Positions 8,865 to 18,572 of a stretch of DNA of 64,000 bases are shown piece by piece (position 1 is the first letter of the stretch; each line of letters opens with the position of its first letter). Position numbers and translations under genes: made by a program. Source of the DNA: an uncultured Pseudomonadota bacterium (GTDB lineage: Bacteria; Myxococcota_A; Bradymonadia; Bradymonadales; Bradymonadaceae); contig CAJXPB010000011.1 of assembly GCA_913057905.1 (NCBI GenBank), positions 27,972 to 91,971 of the forward strand, in the 5' to 3' direction. The notes beneath the pieces are model-generated. The model did not search any database and had not been told where the DNA came from. It saw only the letters and a list, made by a program, of their open reading frames with translations.

Positions 8865-11423
8865 TTACTGCTCGGTCAGCTCGTTCAGCCCCTCGACGGC
8901 CCGGTCGGCCCAGACGCGAGCATACAGGGCATCGGTGTCGCCTCCATTGTAGGGAAGCCCCCAGACACTGCCGCTGACGGACCCCACGATGTGCAACCAC
9001 CCCTCGGAATCGAATGCGACGTCGTCGACGAAGTCGGCTCCCGGCGAGCCAACCCGGTATAGGGAGAACGTCGAGTCATCCCGACCTTTGAATCCGACGA
9101 AGCCATCACGCCCTCCTGCGTTGGAGACTCCGGCGACCGAGCCGAAGGTCGATCCGACGACGGCGAGATCTCGATTCGAGTTTACGCTCAGGTTTTCCGG
9201 ATACTCGTCGGCGGTTCCCCTTATTTGCCAGATGTCCGTGCGTCGTCCCGCCTCATCAAAACGGGCGATGTATCCATCGGAATCACCCAGGATGGAATCC
9301 CAGCCCTCTGCACGCTTCGTCGTGAGCCCTCCCACGTAGATGCCTCCATCGGGACCGGTGACGAGGCTTAACGCCGACGTGTACCAACCCGGCTCCTCGA
9401 CCTGGCGGACCCACTGCCGACTGCCGGTGGAATCGTATTTTGCCACGTATCCGGAATAGAGATCGCCGTCGACCTCAAGGGGGCCAAACGAGTTGGTGAA
9501 GTACCCGGAGACGAGGAGGTTGCCGTCGGCGTCGACCTCGAGATCTGTCAGATTGTCGTCGCCGGGTCCGGCGGCCGCCTGGATCCAGTCCACGGAGCCG
9601 GCACCGGGGAAGAGCATGCCCATGAAACCATCTCTCGGGCCTGAAACGTCTCGGTGCGAATCGACGGTGTGTGTATTTCCAATGAAGGCAATCGAGCCCG
9701 ACGGAGTCACGTCGAGCCCGGTGATCTGGCGGAAGGGCGCATCGCCGTCCGAGAAGTCCTGAACCCAACGCACCTCGCCGCTCTTCGAGAGGCAAACTAT
9801 GATCGGATGCATCCACTCCATGTCGTTTTCATTGTCTTCGATCCCCGCGTAAGCCATCCCTCCCACGTAGATGGCGTCCTCGGTCACGGCGCCGGCCTCA
9901 AAGGACACGTTTTCTCCATCGACGGCCATCTTGTCGGTGGGGCTCAGTCCGCCGTCGAACTCGGCCACGAGTCCGCTAAACGCGCCGGCATGGGGATCGC
10001 CGCCCCCGAAGTCGCCGGACGCCCAGCCGAAGCCGTAGAGTCGCCCCTGCGGACCAAACGACATCGATGTGAACGTCTCTTCTCCTTCGTTGACAAACAA
10101 GTGATCGGAGCCAGACCGAGACGGCCCCTCGTCATAGACGTATCCGTTGGGGTCCGTGCTGTTGCGTCCGAGCATCCACCCGTCAGAATTCGCCACAACC
10201 TTGGCATGTCGACCTTCCACCGCGTTCTCCCACGGTTTGAACGAGACGGCGGCCGCGGCCCAGTCATCGCGCACCCCGCCCCGCTGCCAGACCCCGAGCC
10301 GGTCGCCATTCAGGTCGATCTGCATGGCCAATGCATCCGTCGAGCCGTAGTAACCGCCACTTCCGGCGACCTGGGCCGTCGCCCACCCGGCGACGGTGAT
10401 GCGTTCGTGGTCGATCGATATGTCCGAGAAGCGGACCCGACGATCCGAGTGGACCATCTCTTTCCACGCCAGATTCCCGGTCTCCGAATAGGCCAACACG
10501 AATCCGGCAGAATCTCCCCGCGGCGCAACCCCGTCGATGGTGCCCGTCGTTTCACCGGCCACGAAGAATCGGTCGCCCTCGACGGCAACTCCCCGCACGG
10601 CCGTGTAACCGCTCGAGTCGATGTCGACATCCAACTGATTTGTGCCGTCGAGACTCCAGGCGCGAACGAAACCTCGACGACTGTCGCTGGTAAGCCGATC
10701 TCCCGCCAAATAGATGCGGCTATCGGACACCGCGACATCGAACCCCAGGTACTGCGCATCTCCGGTCACCGTGGTTTGCCACTGAAGGTTGCCGTCGGCA
10801 TCGATCAGCCCGACCCGCGCCGTGTTCTTGAGCGACTCGCCGAATCCGCTCGTTCCAGCGACCGCTACCGAACCATCGGGTCCCTGCGCGAGACCGTTCA
10901 CCTCGCCGAACCCCTCGCTCCCCAAGTCGATGCGCATCTGCTGTTGACCGTCGGAACTGTACTTGGCGACGAAACCGTCGGGCAGTCCGCTACTTTGATA
11001 TTCGGTGCCCCCGACCCAGACCCCGTCGGTCGCGAGCGCCGCGCTGGTCAGCCGCTCGTCTCCGGATCCGCCCACCGATTTCAGCCATACACTGCCACTG
11101 GACTGTCGGCTGAGCTTTGCCACATACCCGTCCCATCCTCCATTCGTCTCCAGACCGTTGAGTAACGGCCCATCGGTCTCGCCGACGACGTAAAACTCAC
11201 GGGGCCCGCTGCGGACGATGTCATATAAGTAGTTTTTGCCGGGATGGCCCAGAAGCGCCGCTTCGGAGAGGGGCCCCTCGTGGGTATCTGCCGAAACGTC
11301 ACCGGCGTCGACCGAGGCATCCGGCATCGGCCCAGTGGCATCGGGATTGCATCCGGCAGACGCCATGGCGAACGCGAAGAGACAACATATTGCGACGACG
11401 GTATAGACTTTGGATCGTTGCAT
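8865..11423 (-). CDS. Lipoprotein with SBBP-type beta-propeller repeats (paralogue of 6295-8784)
   Basis: The protein is 852 residues. The lipobox is ASAGC with Cys25, followed by an Asp-rich linker (DASVDAGDVSAD). Both paralogues then start with nearly the same motif: GPLSEAALLGHPGKNYLYD here and GPLAEANLVGHPGTNLLQD in the other. Repeats such as 'GWDGYVAKL ... SVGGSGDERL ... GVWVGG' run through the whole protein, and both end in a conserved '...DAxYARVxADxxVEG' blade. The ATG at 11423 has GGAG upstream. It diverges from the membrane protein gene at 11568, so a promoter pair is expected between 11424 and 11567. The tandem arrangement indicates a local duplication that has since diverged. The ligand is unknown. 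Confidence 0.85.
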   Translation of the reverse strand: MQRSKVYTVVAICCLFAFAMASAGCNPDATGPMPDASVDAGDVSADTHEGPLSEAALLGHPGKNYLYDIVRSGPREFYVVGETDGPLLNGLETNGGWDGYVAKLSRQSSGSVWLKSVGGSGDERLTSAALATDGVWVGGTEYQSSGLPDGFVAKYSSDGQQQMRIDLGSEGFGEVNGLAQGPDGSVAVAGTSGFGESLKNTARVGLIDADGNLQWQTTVTGDAQYLGFDVAVSDSRIYLAGDRLTSDSRRGFVRAWSLDGTNQLDVDIDSSGYTAVRGVAVEGDRFFVAGETTGTIDGVAPRGDSAGFVLAYSETGNLAWKEMVHSDRRVRFSDISIDHERITVAGWATAQVAGSGGYYGSTDALAMQIDLNGDRLGVWQRGGVRDDWAAAAVSFKPWENAVEGRHAKVVANSDGWMLGRNSTDPNGYVYDEGPSRSGSDHLFVNEGEETFTSMSFGPQGRLYGFGWASGDFGGGDPHAGAFSGLVAEFDGGLSPTDKMAVDGENVSFEAGAVTEDAIYVGGMAYAGIEDNENDMEWMHPIIVCLSKSGEVRWVQDFSDGDAPFRQITGLDVTPSGSIAFIGNTHTVDSHRDVSGPRDGFMGMLFPGAGSVDWIQAAAGPGDDNLTDLEVDADGNLLVSGYFTNSFGPLEVDGDLYSGYVAKYDSTGSRQWVRQVEEPGWYTSALSLVTGPDGGIYVGGLTTKRAEGWDSILGDSDGYIARFDEAGRRTDIWQIRGTADEYPENLSVNSNRDLAVVGSTFGSVAGVSNAGGRDGFVGFKGRDDSTFSLYRVGSPGADFVDDVAFDSEGWLHIVGSVSGSVWGLPYNGGDTDALYARVWADRAVEGLNELTEQ

Positions 11424-11567
11424 CGGGAGCTCCGCCCAAAAAAAAGCAGATTAGATTCTCGAGGAAAGTAACAGCTCCCCGTGCCCGAACCAAGTCTGGA
11501 ACATTGTCCTCGTCGGTTCCGTTGGTTAGATTGGAGACGCTGCGTTCGACTACCGAGAGGGACAATC

Positions 11568-12359
11568 ATGAGCACGTTTTGGACCGGAAAAATCATCGAC
11601 ACCCTCGGCGAATGGACCGAAGAGACGACCGGCGAGAACCATGTTCAGACGGCGGTCGATCGAGTGCATTCTTCCGGGGAGCGCGCCATTGAATCGGGCA
11701 GTCGAGCGGCGGACCAGGCCGCGACGCTCCTGCGAGATGGGGCGCTGCTGCGACAGACGGCCGACACGGCCGAGACCGTCGGCACGGTCAGCAAAGCGAG
11801 CAACGGCGTGGAGCTGGCCATGCGAGCGACCTTCGTCAAACAGGTCGCCAAGATGTGCGGGAAGGCCGGCGCCGCGGGAGCCGCAGTCGACGGAGCGATC
11901 GGCGGATTTCGAGCCGCCAAGCACCTGCAGGATGGCACCATCGACGGAGCGCAGGCCGTGCGCCACGTCGGCGCCGAGGCCGGCTGTGGATTCGTGACGT
12001 CAGCCTCCGGCACGGCCGGCACCCTGGCCGTCTTCATGGTGACGGGCTCGATGGGCCCGGCGGCACTGGCGGCGGGGATGGGCGCCTCGATGGGCTCGCG
12101 CTGGGTCTACCGAAAGGCCGTCGGCGAGACGCTGCCCTCCGAGGAGGAGGTCGACGCGATGAAACGTGACGCCGCGCGGCGGGCACGGGAGTCCTTCGAC
12201 GACGACAACGGGGACACCGCCGAGGGGTTCGACGGCGGTGAGTCGTACGAGTCCAATCCCTTTGGCTCGAGCGACAGCACCGACGCCGACGCCACCGACG
12301 ACGCGGACTCAGATTCTGACAACGACGGCGGGTTCGAGTCGATCGGACCCGACCAGTAA
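11568..12359 (+). CDS. Uncharacterised protein with Gly/Ala-rich membrane segment and acidic tail
   Basis: The protein is 263 residues. The ATG at 11568 has GAGAGGG about seven bases upstream; the open frame before it is not needed. The N-terminal 110 residues are helical and polar. Residues about 105-190 are Gly/Ala-rich and hydrophobic (GKAGAAGAAVDGAIGGFRAAK, then TAGTLAVFMVTGSMGPAALAAGMGASMG) and look like small-residue-packed membrane or glycine-zipper helices. The last 50 residues are almost all Asp, Ser, Glu and Gly. No signal peptide or catalytic motif was seen. It is followed 15 bases later by msrB, in the same direction. I do not recognise the family. Confidence 0.75.
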   Translation: MSTFWTGKIIDTLGEWTEETTGENHVQTAVDRVHSSGERAIESGSRAADQAATLLRDGALLRQTADTAETVGTVSKASNGVELAMRATFVKQVAKMCGKAGAAGAAVDGAIGGFRAAKHLQDGTIDGAQAVRHVGAEAGCGFVTSASGTAGTLAVFMVTGSMGPAALAAGMGASMGSRWVYRKAVGETLPSEEEVDAMKRDAARRARESFDDDNGDTAEGFDGGESYESNPFGSSDSTDADATDDADSDSDNDGGFESIGPDQ

Positions 12360-12374
12360 CCTCTGGAGTAGACG

Positions 12375-12776
12375 ATGGGTCATCCCCGAGACAAATCCGA
12401 CGAAGAGTGGCGCGACGAGTTGACCGAAGAGCAATACCGCGTGACCCGAGAGGGAGCCACGGAACCGGCCGGCAGCGGCGAGTACCTGGAGGTCGATGAC
12501 GAGGGCGTCTTCCGGTGCGTCTGCTGTGGCGCCGAACTCTTCGCCTCCGATACGAAGTACCACTCCGGCAGCGGTTGGCCGAGCTTCTGGGACGCCATCG
12601 ACGAGGCGAATGTCGAACGCCGCGCCGACAACTCGATGGGCATGAAGCGCACCGAGATTCTGTGTGCCGAATGCGGCGCCCACCTGGGCCACGTCTTTCC
12701 CGACGGCCCGGAGCCGACCGGCGAGCGCTACTGCGTCAATTCCGCGGCGCTCGACTTCGAAGCCCGAGACGGCTGA
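12375..12776 (+). CDS. msrB: Peptide-methionine (R)-S-oxide reductase MsrB
   Basis: MsrB reduces the R-epimer of methionine sulfoxide in oxidised proteins. The protein is 133 residues, with two CxxC zinc pairs (C48/C51 and C97/C100), the family motif HSGSGWPSFWD, the strand GHVFPDGP and the catalytic Cys120 in RYCVNSAALDF. The ATG has GGAG about nine bases upstream. There is no signal peptide, so it is cytoplasmic. It sits between the Gly/Ala-rich membrane protein and a metallophosphoesterase, all on the plus strand with gaps of 15 bases. The assignment is secure. Confidence 0.97.
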   Translation: MGHPRDKSDEEWRDELTEEQYRVTREGATEPAGSGEYLEVDDEGVFRCVCCGAELFASDTKYHSGSGWPSFWDAIDEANVERRADNSMGMKRTEILCAECGAHLGHVFPDGPEPTGERYCVNSAALDFEARDG

Positions 12777-12791
12777 GCCGGCGGTACTCCC

Positions 12792-13664
12792 TTGCGCATC
12801 TACTTTGCCAGCGACCTCCATTACGACGCCGAGCGCGGCCGCGACGCGGTGCACGCCATGGCGTCGTGGCTGGAGGAACACGCCACCACCGACGACATCC
12901 TGATCCTCGGGGGCGACTACGGCAACGACGACGCGATGGTGGCCGCATGCCTGAAGCTCTTTGCCGACGTCGACGCCCCGACCTTCGGCGTCGCGGGCAA
13001 CCACGACATCTGGACCGAGGGCGACGACGGTCGCACCTCCCACGACCGCTGGCTCGATCTGCAGTCGATCCTGCGTGACCACGGGGTCCATCCGCTGGAG
13101 GCCGATCCGGTCTCGGTTCACGGCATCGGGATCTGTGGCGGAATCGGCTGGTACGACTACTCCTTTCGGTCGCCGGCGCTGGACGTCGACCCGGAGGTCT
13201 ACCGCGACAAACGCCTCCCCCAGTACCAACAGCCGATCTGGAAGGACGCGTTTTTGGCCAAATGGGGGCTGACCGACCCGGAGGTCACCGAGTGGCAGCT
13301 TCGCCGACTGGAGGCCGACCTGGAGACCCTCGCTGAGGCTGGTTACGACCGCATCGTCGTGGCGACTCACCACGTACCGTCGCGACTGTTGCTGCGGCCC
13401 GAAAAGTTGCCCGACTACCTGCCGCGACACCACGTCATTCCCGAGAAGTGGTTGGTCCTGAATACCTACCTGGGCAGCCAGCGTTTCGCCGAGCTCATCG
13501 GCAATTTCGCGCCCCGCATCGACGTCGCCTTCTGCGGCCACATTCACCTTTCACGCCAGGTGACCGACTACGGCGTGACCTTCGCCAGCAACGGCTCGAC
13601 CTACGAGGACAAGGAGCTGATGATCTGGGAAGATGCCCGACTCCGGCGCCGGACCTTCGGCTAG
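12792..13664 (+). CDS. Calcineurin-like metallophosphoesterase
   Basis: The protein is 290 residues. It begins with the metal-binding motif of this superfamily (FASDLHYD), followed by LILGGDYGNDD, GVAGNHDIW and, near the C-terminus, FCGHIHLSRQ. These correspond to the D-x-H, GD, GNHD/E and GH-x-H metal-ligand blocks. Its substrate cannot be told from the sequence. The only start that keeps the first metal motif is TTG at 12792, 15 bases after the msrB stop. It converges with the TPR gene, and the two stop codons overlap on the shared bases CTAG at 13661-13664. Confidence 0.9.
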   Translation: MRIYFASDLHYDAERGRDAVHAMASWLEEHATTDDILILGGDYGNDDAMVAACLKLFADVDAPTFGVAGNHDIWTEGDDGRTSHDRWLDLQSILRDHGVHPLEADPVSVHGIGICGGIGWYDYSFRSPALDVDPEVYRDKRLPQYQQPIWKDAFLAKWGLTDPEVTEWQLRRLEADLETLAEAGYDRIVVATHHVPSRLLLRPEKLPDYLPRHHVIPEKWLVLNTYLGSQRFAELIGNFAPRIDVAFCGHIHLSRQVTDYGVTFASNGSTYEDKELMIWEDARLRRRTFG

Positions 13665-14848
13665 TCGCCCAGCATCCGTCCGCCCTGGGCGTCGTCCGAG
13701 TTCCCGGTCAACCACCCCTGCTGGAGTTGCTCGAGCCGTTTCCAATCGGCCAGCGAAAGTGCGGTGTCGTCCCATCCTGCATCGAAGAGTGACACGCCAA
13801 ACCGGCCGATGATCAGCCGGGCGGCGGCCTCCAGACCGTCGGGCTCGACGCCGTAGTGGCGAACCAGATCTTCGGTGGGCGTCTGCACACGCCAGTGCAG
13901 GCGTTCGACGACGCGCTGGATCGCCGCCGCCAGCCGGAGGGGCGTCAGATGCACATCGAACCGGTCGTGGCGGGCGCGAGCCCACAGGGCCTGAGCGCTG
14001 GAGAGCAACTGGAAGTTGCGGTCGCGCTCGGCCAGCGCGGCGACCAGTTCGTACAGGCCCGTCGGCAGGTGCAGAGGAGCCAGCTCGTCCGGTCCGTCAC
14101 GGGTGTCGCGCATCGCCCCGTCGACCACGCCGATCTCACCGCGCAGCCGCTCGGTGATCGTCCGGCAGCGCTCCTCGATGGCGTCGCGATCGATGTCGTA
14201 TTTGACGGCAAAGGCCTGAAACAGCCGAAAAAACCGGGGATTGCGGTACGCCTCCGGCTCCAGGGGGCGGTGCAGCCCATCGGCCAGCACGTCGATGAGG
14301 GCTTCGCGCATGCCCAGAGCCTCGAGCCACATCTCCTCGTGCTCGTAGACGTAGCCGATGCTCTGGAGCACCCAGGGGTTGTCGGGATCGCGGTCCAGGG
14401 CACCAAACAGCATCGACAGCGCCGTATCCGGCATGCCCAGGGAATGGACGGCCATGCCGGCGGCGCGCAAAAACTCGGCGGCATCCTCCGAGTCGTCGGC
14501 CCACAAAAGGGCCTCCAGCCAGTCGACCGTGGCTCGCCACCAGCGACCCTCGTCGGCCGAACAGTACCCCAGCGCGTAGGCCATCCCGGGGTCGCCCGGC
14601 TCCAGGTCCATGGCCCGTTCGAACGCGCGGCGCGCTTCGTCGACGTTGCCCCGGCGAAACGCAATGATTCCCTCGGTGCGGTAGGCCCAAAGCCGCGTCG
14701 GCCGATCGATGGCCAGCTCCGACATCTGCTGCAGATACCGGCTCGCCCGGGTCAATTCACCGTCAGCGAGGCAATGTTCGATGCGGTCGCGCAACCAGGC
14801 GGCCGAGTCGACCACCCGCGTCGGCTCCGTGTTGGTCTTGTCATGCAT
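13661..14848 (-). CDS. Tetratricopeptide-repeat protein
   Basis: The protein is 395 residues. The N-terminal two thirds are TPR-like helix pairs: a clear repeat is 'LWAYRTEGIIAFRRGNVDEARRAFERAMDLEPGDP' (read in parts), then GMAYALGYCSADEGRWWRATVDWLEAL and a third ending LDRDPDNPWVLQSIGYVYEHEEMWLEAL. The C-terminal third has no recognised domain. There is no signal peptide, so a cytoplasmic scaffold is likely. Its stop overlaps that of the metallophosphoesterase gene, so transcription of one would run antisense into the other. A 201-base gap separates its start from recN, which diverges. Confidence 0.8.
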   Translation of the reverse strand: MHDKTNTEPTRVVDSAAWLRDRIEHCLADGELTRASRYLQQMSELAIDRPTRLWAYRTEGIIAFRRGNVDEARRAFERAMDLEPGDPGMAYALGYCSADEGRWWRATVDWLEALLWADDSEDAAEFLRAAGMAVHSLGMPDTALSMLFGALDRDPDNPWVLQSIGYVYEHEEMWLEALGMREALIDVLADGLHRPLEPEAYRNPRFFRLFQAFAVKYDIDRDAIEERCRTITERLRGEIGVVDGAMRDTRDGPDELAPLHLPTGLYELVAALAERDRNFQLLSSAQALWARARHDRFDVHLTPLRLAAAIQRVVERLHWRVQTPTEDLVRHYGVEPDGLEAAARLIIGRFGVSLFDAGWDDTALSLADWKRLEQLQQGWLTGNSDDAQGGRMLGD

Positions 14849-15049
14849 GTCGCGGCCTCTGCGACTGAGGGACTCCCACTTAGACGAAAGCCGCAGAGGG
14901 CGTGAAATATTTCAGCCTGCTCCGTCCTCCCCGGTCTTGTGGGGATTTCGCCGATGTGGCACAACTGAATCTGGACAACCACACCGCAGTTATCTTCAAC
15001 ACTCCGCGACCACCTCAGGGGCGGAACGCCGAGGCTATACGACGCCACC

Positions 15050-16768
15050 ATGCTCAGCCATCTGGTCATTCGTAATTTCGCCATCATCGAGCACCTGGAG
15101 ATCCCCTTCGAGGAGGGCTACACCGTCTTCACCGGGGAGACGGGGGCCGGGAAGTCGATCATCATCGATGCCTTGAATCTGATCCTAGGGGGCCGTGCAT
15201 CGACCGACGTGATCCGCACCGACGAAGACGAGGCCGCCGTCGAGGGCATCTTCGAGCCGGACGGCGCTCGGCTGGAGCGCATCAACGAGAAGCTCGAGGC
15301 CCAGGGGATCGAGCCGTCGGACCAGTTGGTGGTGCGCCGGCGCGTGCGCCACAGCGGCCGCAACAAGGTCTTCATCAATGGCAGTCTGTCGACGGTCACG
15401 GCTCTGCGCGAGATCACCCGCGGGCTGGTCGACATCAGCGGCCAACACGAACACTACTCGCTTCTGGATGCCGACGGGCACATCGACCTGGTCGACAGCA
15501 TCGGCGAGTTGGACGATGAGCGCCGACGGATGAGCGAGGCCTACGGCGAGGTCAAGGAGCTACGCGACCGCCTGGAGCAGCTTCGAACCGACGTCCAGGA
15601 GCGGCTCAACCGCATCGACTTTCTGGAGTATCAGCTCCAGGAGATCGACGAGGCCGGGCTGGCCGAAGGCGAAGAAGAGGAGCTCGACGAGGAGTTCAAC
15701 CGGCTGAAGTACGCCGAAAAGATCGGCGACTCGGCGCAAAAGGCCCTGCAGGTGACCTACGAGGGCAACCAGTCGGCCGCCGAACAGCTCTCGATCGCGG
15801 TCAAGGAGCTGCGCGGGGCTGCCCAGCACGATGCGGAACTCGAGGCGCTCGTCGACGAGCTGGAGGAGGCCCGCATCGAGACCGAAGAGACGGCGATGGC
15901 CCTGCAGGACTACCTGTCGGACATCGAGGTCAATCCCGCCCGGCTCGACAAGGTCGTCGAGCGGATCGACCTGATCCAGCGGCTCAAACGCAAACACGGC
16001 GTCGAGTCGGTCAACGCGCTTCTGCAGAAGGCCGACGAGATGCGCCAGGAGGTCGATACTCTGCAAAACGCCGAGCAGCGCACCAAAGAGCTGGAGACCA
16101 AACTCGAGCAGGCCGAACGCGAGGCTTTTCAGGTGGCGCGGGAGCTGAGCCAGAAGCGCCGCGAGGCCGCCGCGTCGTTGCGCGAGCGCATCGAGGCGGA
16201 GTTGGCTGACCTGAGCATGGAGGACACCCGTTTTCTGGTCGACATCCGGCCCGGAGAGATGCCCCCGGAGGATGTCGACCTGGCCGGCGACGAGGACCGT
16301 GACGAGCGGTCGCTCACGCTATCGAAGACGGGCTTCGACGATGTCGAGTTTTTGATCGCGCCCAACGTCGGCGAAGAGCCACGCCCCTTGGCCAAGATCG
16401 CCAGCGGCGGGGAGCTCTCGCGCATCATGCTCGCCATCAAATCGGTACTGATGGAGCGCGACTCCGTCGAGACCTACATCTTCGACGAGGTCGACGCCGG
16501 CATCGGCGGAAAGACGGCCGATGTCGTCGGCGAAAAGATCGCCCGGACCGCCGAGAGCCACCAGATCGTCTGCATCTCGCACCTGCCTCAAATAGCGAGT
16601 CGGGGAGACCACCACTATCACGTCGAAAAACACCAGACCGACGGGCGCACCCAGTCGACGGTCCAGCGGCTGGACGACGATGAGCGGGTCGGCGAAGTCG
16701 CCCGGATGATCGGCGGTGAGGTCTCGAACAAGACCCGCGATGCCGCACGCGAGATGCTCGAGCGCTGA
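15050..16768 (+). CDS. recN: DNA repair protein RecN
   Basis: RecN is an SMC-like ATPase that tethers DNA ends in double-strand break repair. The protein is 572 residues. The N-terminal Walker A is GETGAGKS at residues 29-36. A long coiled-coil region (about 160-370, heavy in Glu, Arg and Leu) follows, and the C-terminal half carries the ABC signature region LAKIASGGELSRIMLAIK, the Walker B YIFDEVDAGIGG and the H-loop CISHLPQIAS. In many bacteria recN is under LexA control; I looked for a CTG-N10-CAG or GTTCAG box between 14849 and 15049 and found none. It ends at a strong terminator. Confidence 0.97.
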   Translation: MLSHLVIRNFAIIEHLEIPFEEGYTVFTGETGAGKSIIIDALNLILGGRASTDVIRTDEDEAAVEGIFEPDGARLERINEKLEAQGIEPSDQLVVRRRVRHSGRNKVFINGSLSTVTALREITRGLVDISGQHEHYSLLDADGHIDLVDSIGELDDERRRMSEAYGEVKELRDRLEQLRTDVQERLNRIDFLEYQLQEIDEAGLAEGEEEELDEEFNRLKYAEKIGDSAQKALQVTYEGNQSAAEQLSIAVKELRGAAQHDAELEALVDELEEARIETEETAMALQDYLSDIEVNPARLDKVVERIDLIQRLKRKHGVESVNALLQKADEMRQEVDTLQNAEQRTKELETKLEQAEREAFQVARELSQKRREAAASLRERIEAELADLSMEDTRFLVDIRPGEMPPEDVDLAGDEDRDERSLTLSKTGFDDVEFLIAPNVGEEPRPLAKIASGGELSRIMLAIKSVLMERDSVETYIFDEVDAGIGGKTADVVGEKIARTAESHQIVCISHLPQIASRGDHHYHVEKHQTDGRTQSTVQRLDDDERVGEVARMIGGEVSNKTRDAAREMLER

Positions 16769-16786
16769 ACGCTCCCGAACGTGACG

Positions 16787-16826
16787 AAAAAAGCCCCGCC
16801 GGCCATCGCGGCCGGCGGGGCTTTGC
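16787..16826. terminator. Bidirectional intrinsic terminator between recN and ahcY
   Basis: A perfect 14-bp stem (16791-16804 with 16810-16823) encloses the loop ATCGC. The left side is preceded by a run of A and the right side is followed by CTTT, so it can stop transcription from recN on the plus strand and, more strongly because of the A-run, from ahcY on the minus strand. Confidence 0.9.
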
Positions 16827-16852
16827 CGTGTCAGATCGACCGAATCAGCCAA

Positions 16853-18367
16853 TCAGTAGCGGTAGTAGTCCGGCTTGTAGGGACCGTCCTTCGGAAGGCC
16901 GAGGTATTCGGCCTGCTCGTCGGTCAGCTCGGTGAGGTTGGCGCCCAGGTGGTCCAGGTGCAGGCGGGCGACCTCTTCGTCCAGCTCCATCGGGAGCATG
17001 TGGACGTCCAGGTCGTACTCCTCGATATTGTTGTGGAGTTCCATCTGGGCGAGGACCTGGTTGGTGAACGAAGCGGACATCACGAAGCTGGGGTGCCCCG
17101 TGGCGCAGCCCAGGTTCACCAGGCGGCCTTCGGCGAGGACGATGATGCTGTGGCCATCCTCGAAGGTCCACTCGTGGACCTGCGGCTTGATCTGGGTCTT
17201 CTCGACCTCGCCGCGCTCACGCATCTCTTCGAGGCCGGCCATCTCGATCTCGGTGTCGAAGTGGCCGATGTTGCAGACGATGGCACCGTCTTTCATCCGA
17301 CTCATGTGGTCGGCCGTGATGACATCGACGTTGCCGGTGGCGGTGACGTAGATGTCGAAGTTCTGCTCGATCGCCTCTTCGACGGTGATGACCTCGTGGC
17401 CGTGCATCGAGGCCTGCAGGGCGCAGATCGGGTCGATCTCGCTGATCGAGACCTTCGCCTTCTGGCCTTCCAGAGACTGGACCGAGCCCTTGCCGACGTC
17501 TCCGTAGCCGCACACGAGAGCGCGCTTGCCGGAGATCATGTTGTCGGTGGCGCGGTTCAGCGCATCGATCAACGAGTGTCGGCACCCGTAGATGTTGTCG
17601 AACTTCGACTTGGTGACCGAATCGTTGACGTTGATGGCCGGGAACTGAAGCGTGCCTTCTTCGACCCGCTCGTACAGGCGGTGGACGCCGGTGGTCGTCT
17701 CTTCGCTGACGCCCTCGATGTTCGGGACGCGGTCCGACCAGTAGTTGCCGTCGATGTCGGCCAGGTCACGCAGAAGGTGGTAGACCGTCTTCAGCTCCGG
17801 GTTCGGCGCCTCGGAGGGTTCCGGCCATTCGCCTTCCTGCTCGAATTCGTAGCCGAGGTGAGCCAGCAACGTGGCGTCGCCGCCGTCGTCGAGGATCATC
17901 GTCGGATTGCCCTCTTCCGGCCAGTTCATGGCCTGGAAGCAGCACCACCAGTACTCCTCGACACTCTCGCCCTCCCAGGCGTAGACCGGAACGCCCTGCG
18001 GGTCGTCCGGGGTGCCGTCGGGTCCGACGGCCACGGCGGCAGCCGCTTCGTCCTGAGTCGAAAAGACATTGCAAGAGGCCCAGCGCACGTCGGCGCCCAG
18101 GGCGGTCAGTGTTTCGATGAGCACCGCGGTCTGCACGGTCATGTGCAGCGAACCGCTGATGCGAGCGCCTTCGAGCGGCTTCTCGTCACGGTACTTCTCA
18201 CGGGTGGCCATCAGGCCGGGCATCTCGCGCTCGGCCAGCTCGATCTGTTTGCGGCCGCGGCGGACCGTCTCTTCATCGAGGTCTTTGACCTTAAAGGGGG
18301 CATCGGAGAAGAGTTGAAGCCCCGTGTCCATGAACGTATCAGAAATATCAACGACAGACGTTGTCAT
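16853..18367 (-). CDS. ahcY: Adenosylhomocysteinase (S-adenosylhomocysteine hydrolase)
   Basis: AhcY splits S-adenosylhomocysteine into adenosine and homocysteine, clearing the product of methyl transfer. The protein is 504 residues from the ATG at 18367, somewhat longer than many bacterial forms, and includes the roughly 40-residue insert of the bacterial type around residues 130-180. The NAD-binding motif is GYGDVGKGS, with the surrounding [16 protein letters not shown], and the C-terminus is [11 protein letters not shown], the typical Tyr-rich end that reaches into the neighbouring subunit. It is a stand-alone transcription unit ending at the 16787-16826 terminator. I looked for an SAH riboswitch in the upstream gap and could not support one. 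Confidence 0.97.
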   Translation of the reverse strand: MTTSVVDISDTFMDTGLQLFSDAPFKVKDLDEETVRRGRKQIELAEREMPGLMATREKYRDEKPLEGARISGSLHMTVQTAVLIETLTALGADVRWASCNVFSTQDEAAAAVAVGPDGTPDDPQGVPVYAWEGESVEEYWWCCFQAMNWPEEGNPTMILDDGGDATLLAHLGYEFEQEGEWPEPSEAPNPELKTVYHLLRDLADIDGNYWSDRVPNIEGVSEETTTGVHRLYERVEEGTLQFPAINVNDSVTKSKFDNIYGCRHSLIDALNRATDNMISGKRALVCGYGDVGKGSVQSLEGQKAKVSISEIDPICALQASMHGHEVITVEEAIEQNFDIYVTATGNVDVITADHMSRMKDGAIVCNIGHFDTEIEMAGLEEMRERGEVEKTQIKPQVHEWTFEDGHSIIVLAEGRLVNLGCATGHPSFVMSASFTNQVLAQMELHNNIEEYDLDVHMLPMELDEEVARLHLDHLGANLTELTDEQAEYLGLPKDGPYKPDYYRY

Positions 18368-18572
18368 CGTCGTCCTCGTTTGGTTCGAAAGTGAAATCGG
18401 AGCAAGCGTCTTAAACGCAAGCTGCGGGTTAGATGAGCGAGGCGGCAGATCGACGCGCGCCGACCTCGAATTGGATGTCTCACGCGAGGGCATAGCGATT
18501 CTCGCCCGATAGATCAATCCCCACGACGGGCCGACTTTCAAGGGTAGCATCGAGCAGACGCGACGTCCGCGG

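Noticed and set aside
14849..15049. LexA box upstream of recN
   Set aside because: I looked for CTG-N10-CAG and GTTCAG and found only partial matches such as CTGAATCTGG.
16781..18394. A 537-codon plus-strand frame over ahcY
   Set aside because: It mirrors ahcY, which has all family motifs. The plus-strand frame has no recognisable fold and begins inside a terminator hairpin.
18368..18572. SAH riboswitch upstream of ahcY
   Set aside because: The leader has some short hairpins (such as GCGT/ACGC near 18404) but I could not match the conserved SAH riboswitch core; an alignment to the covariance model would be needed.
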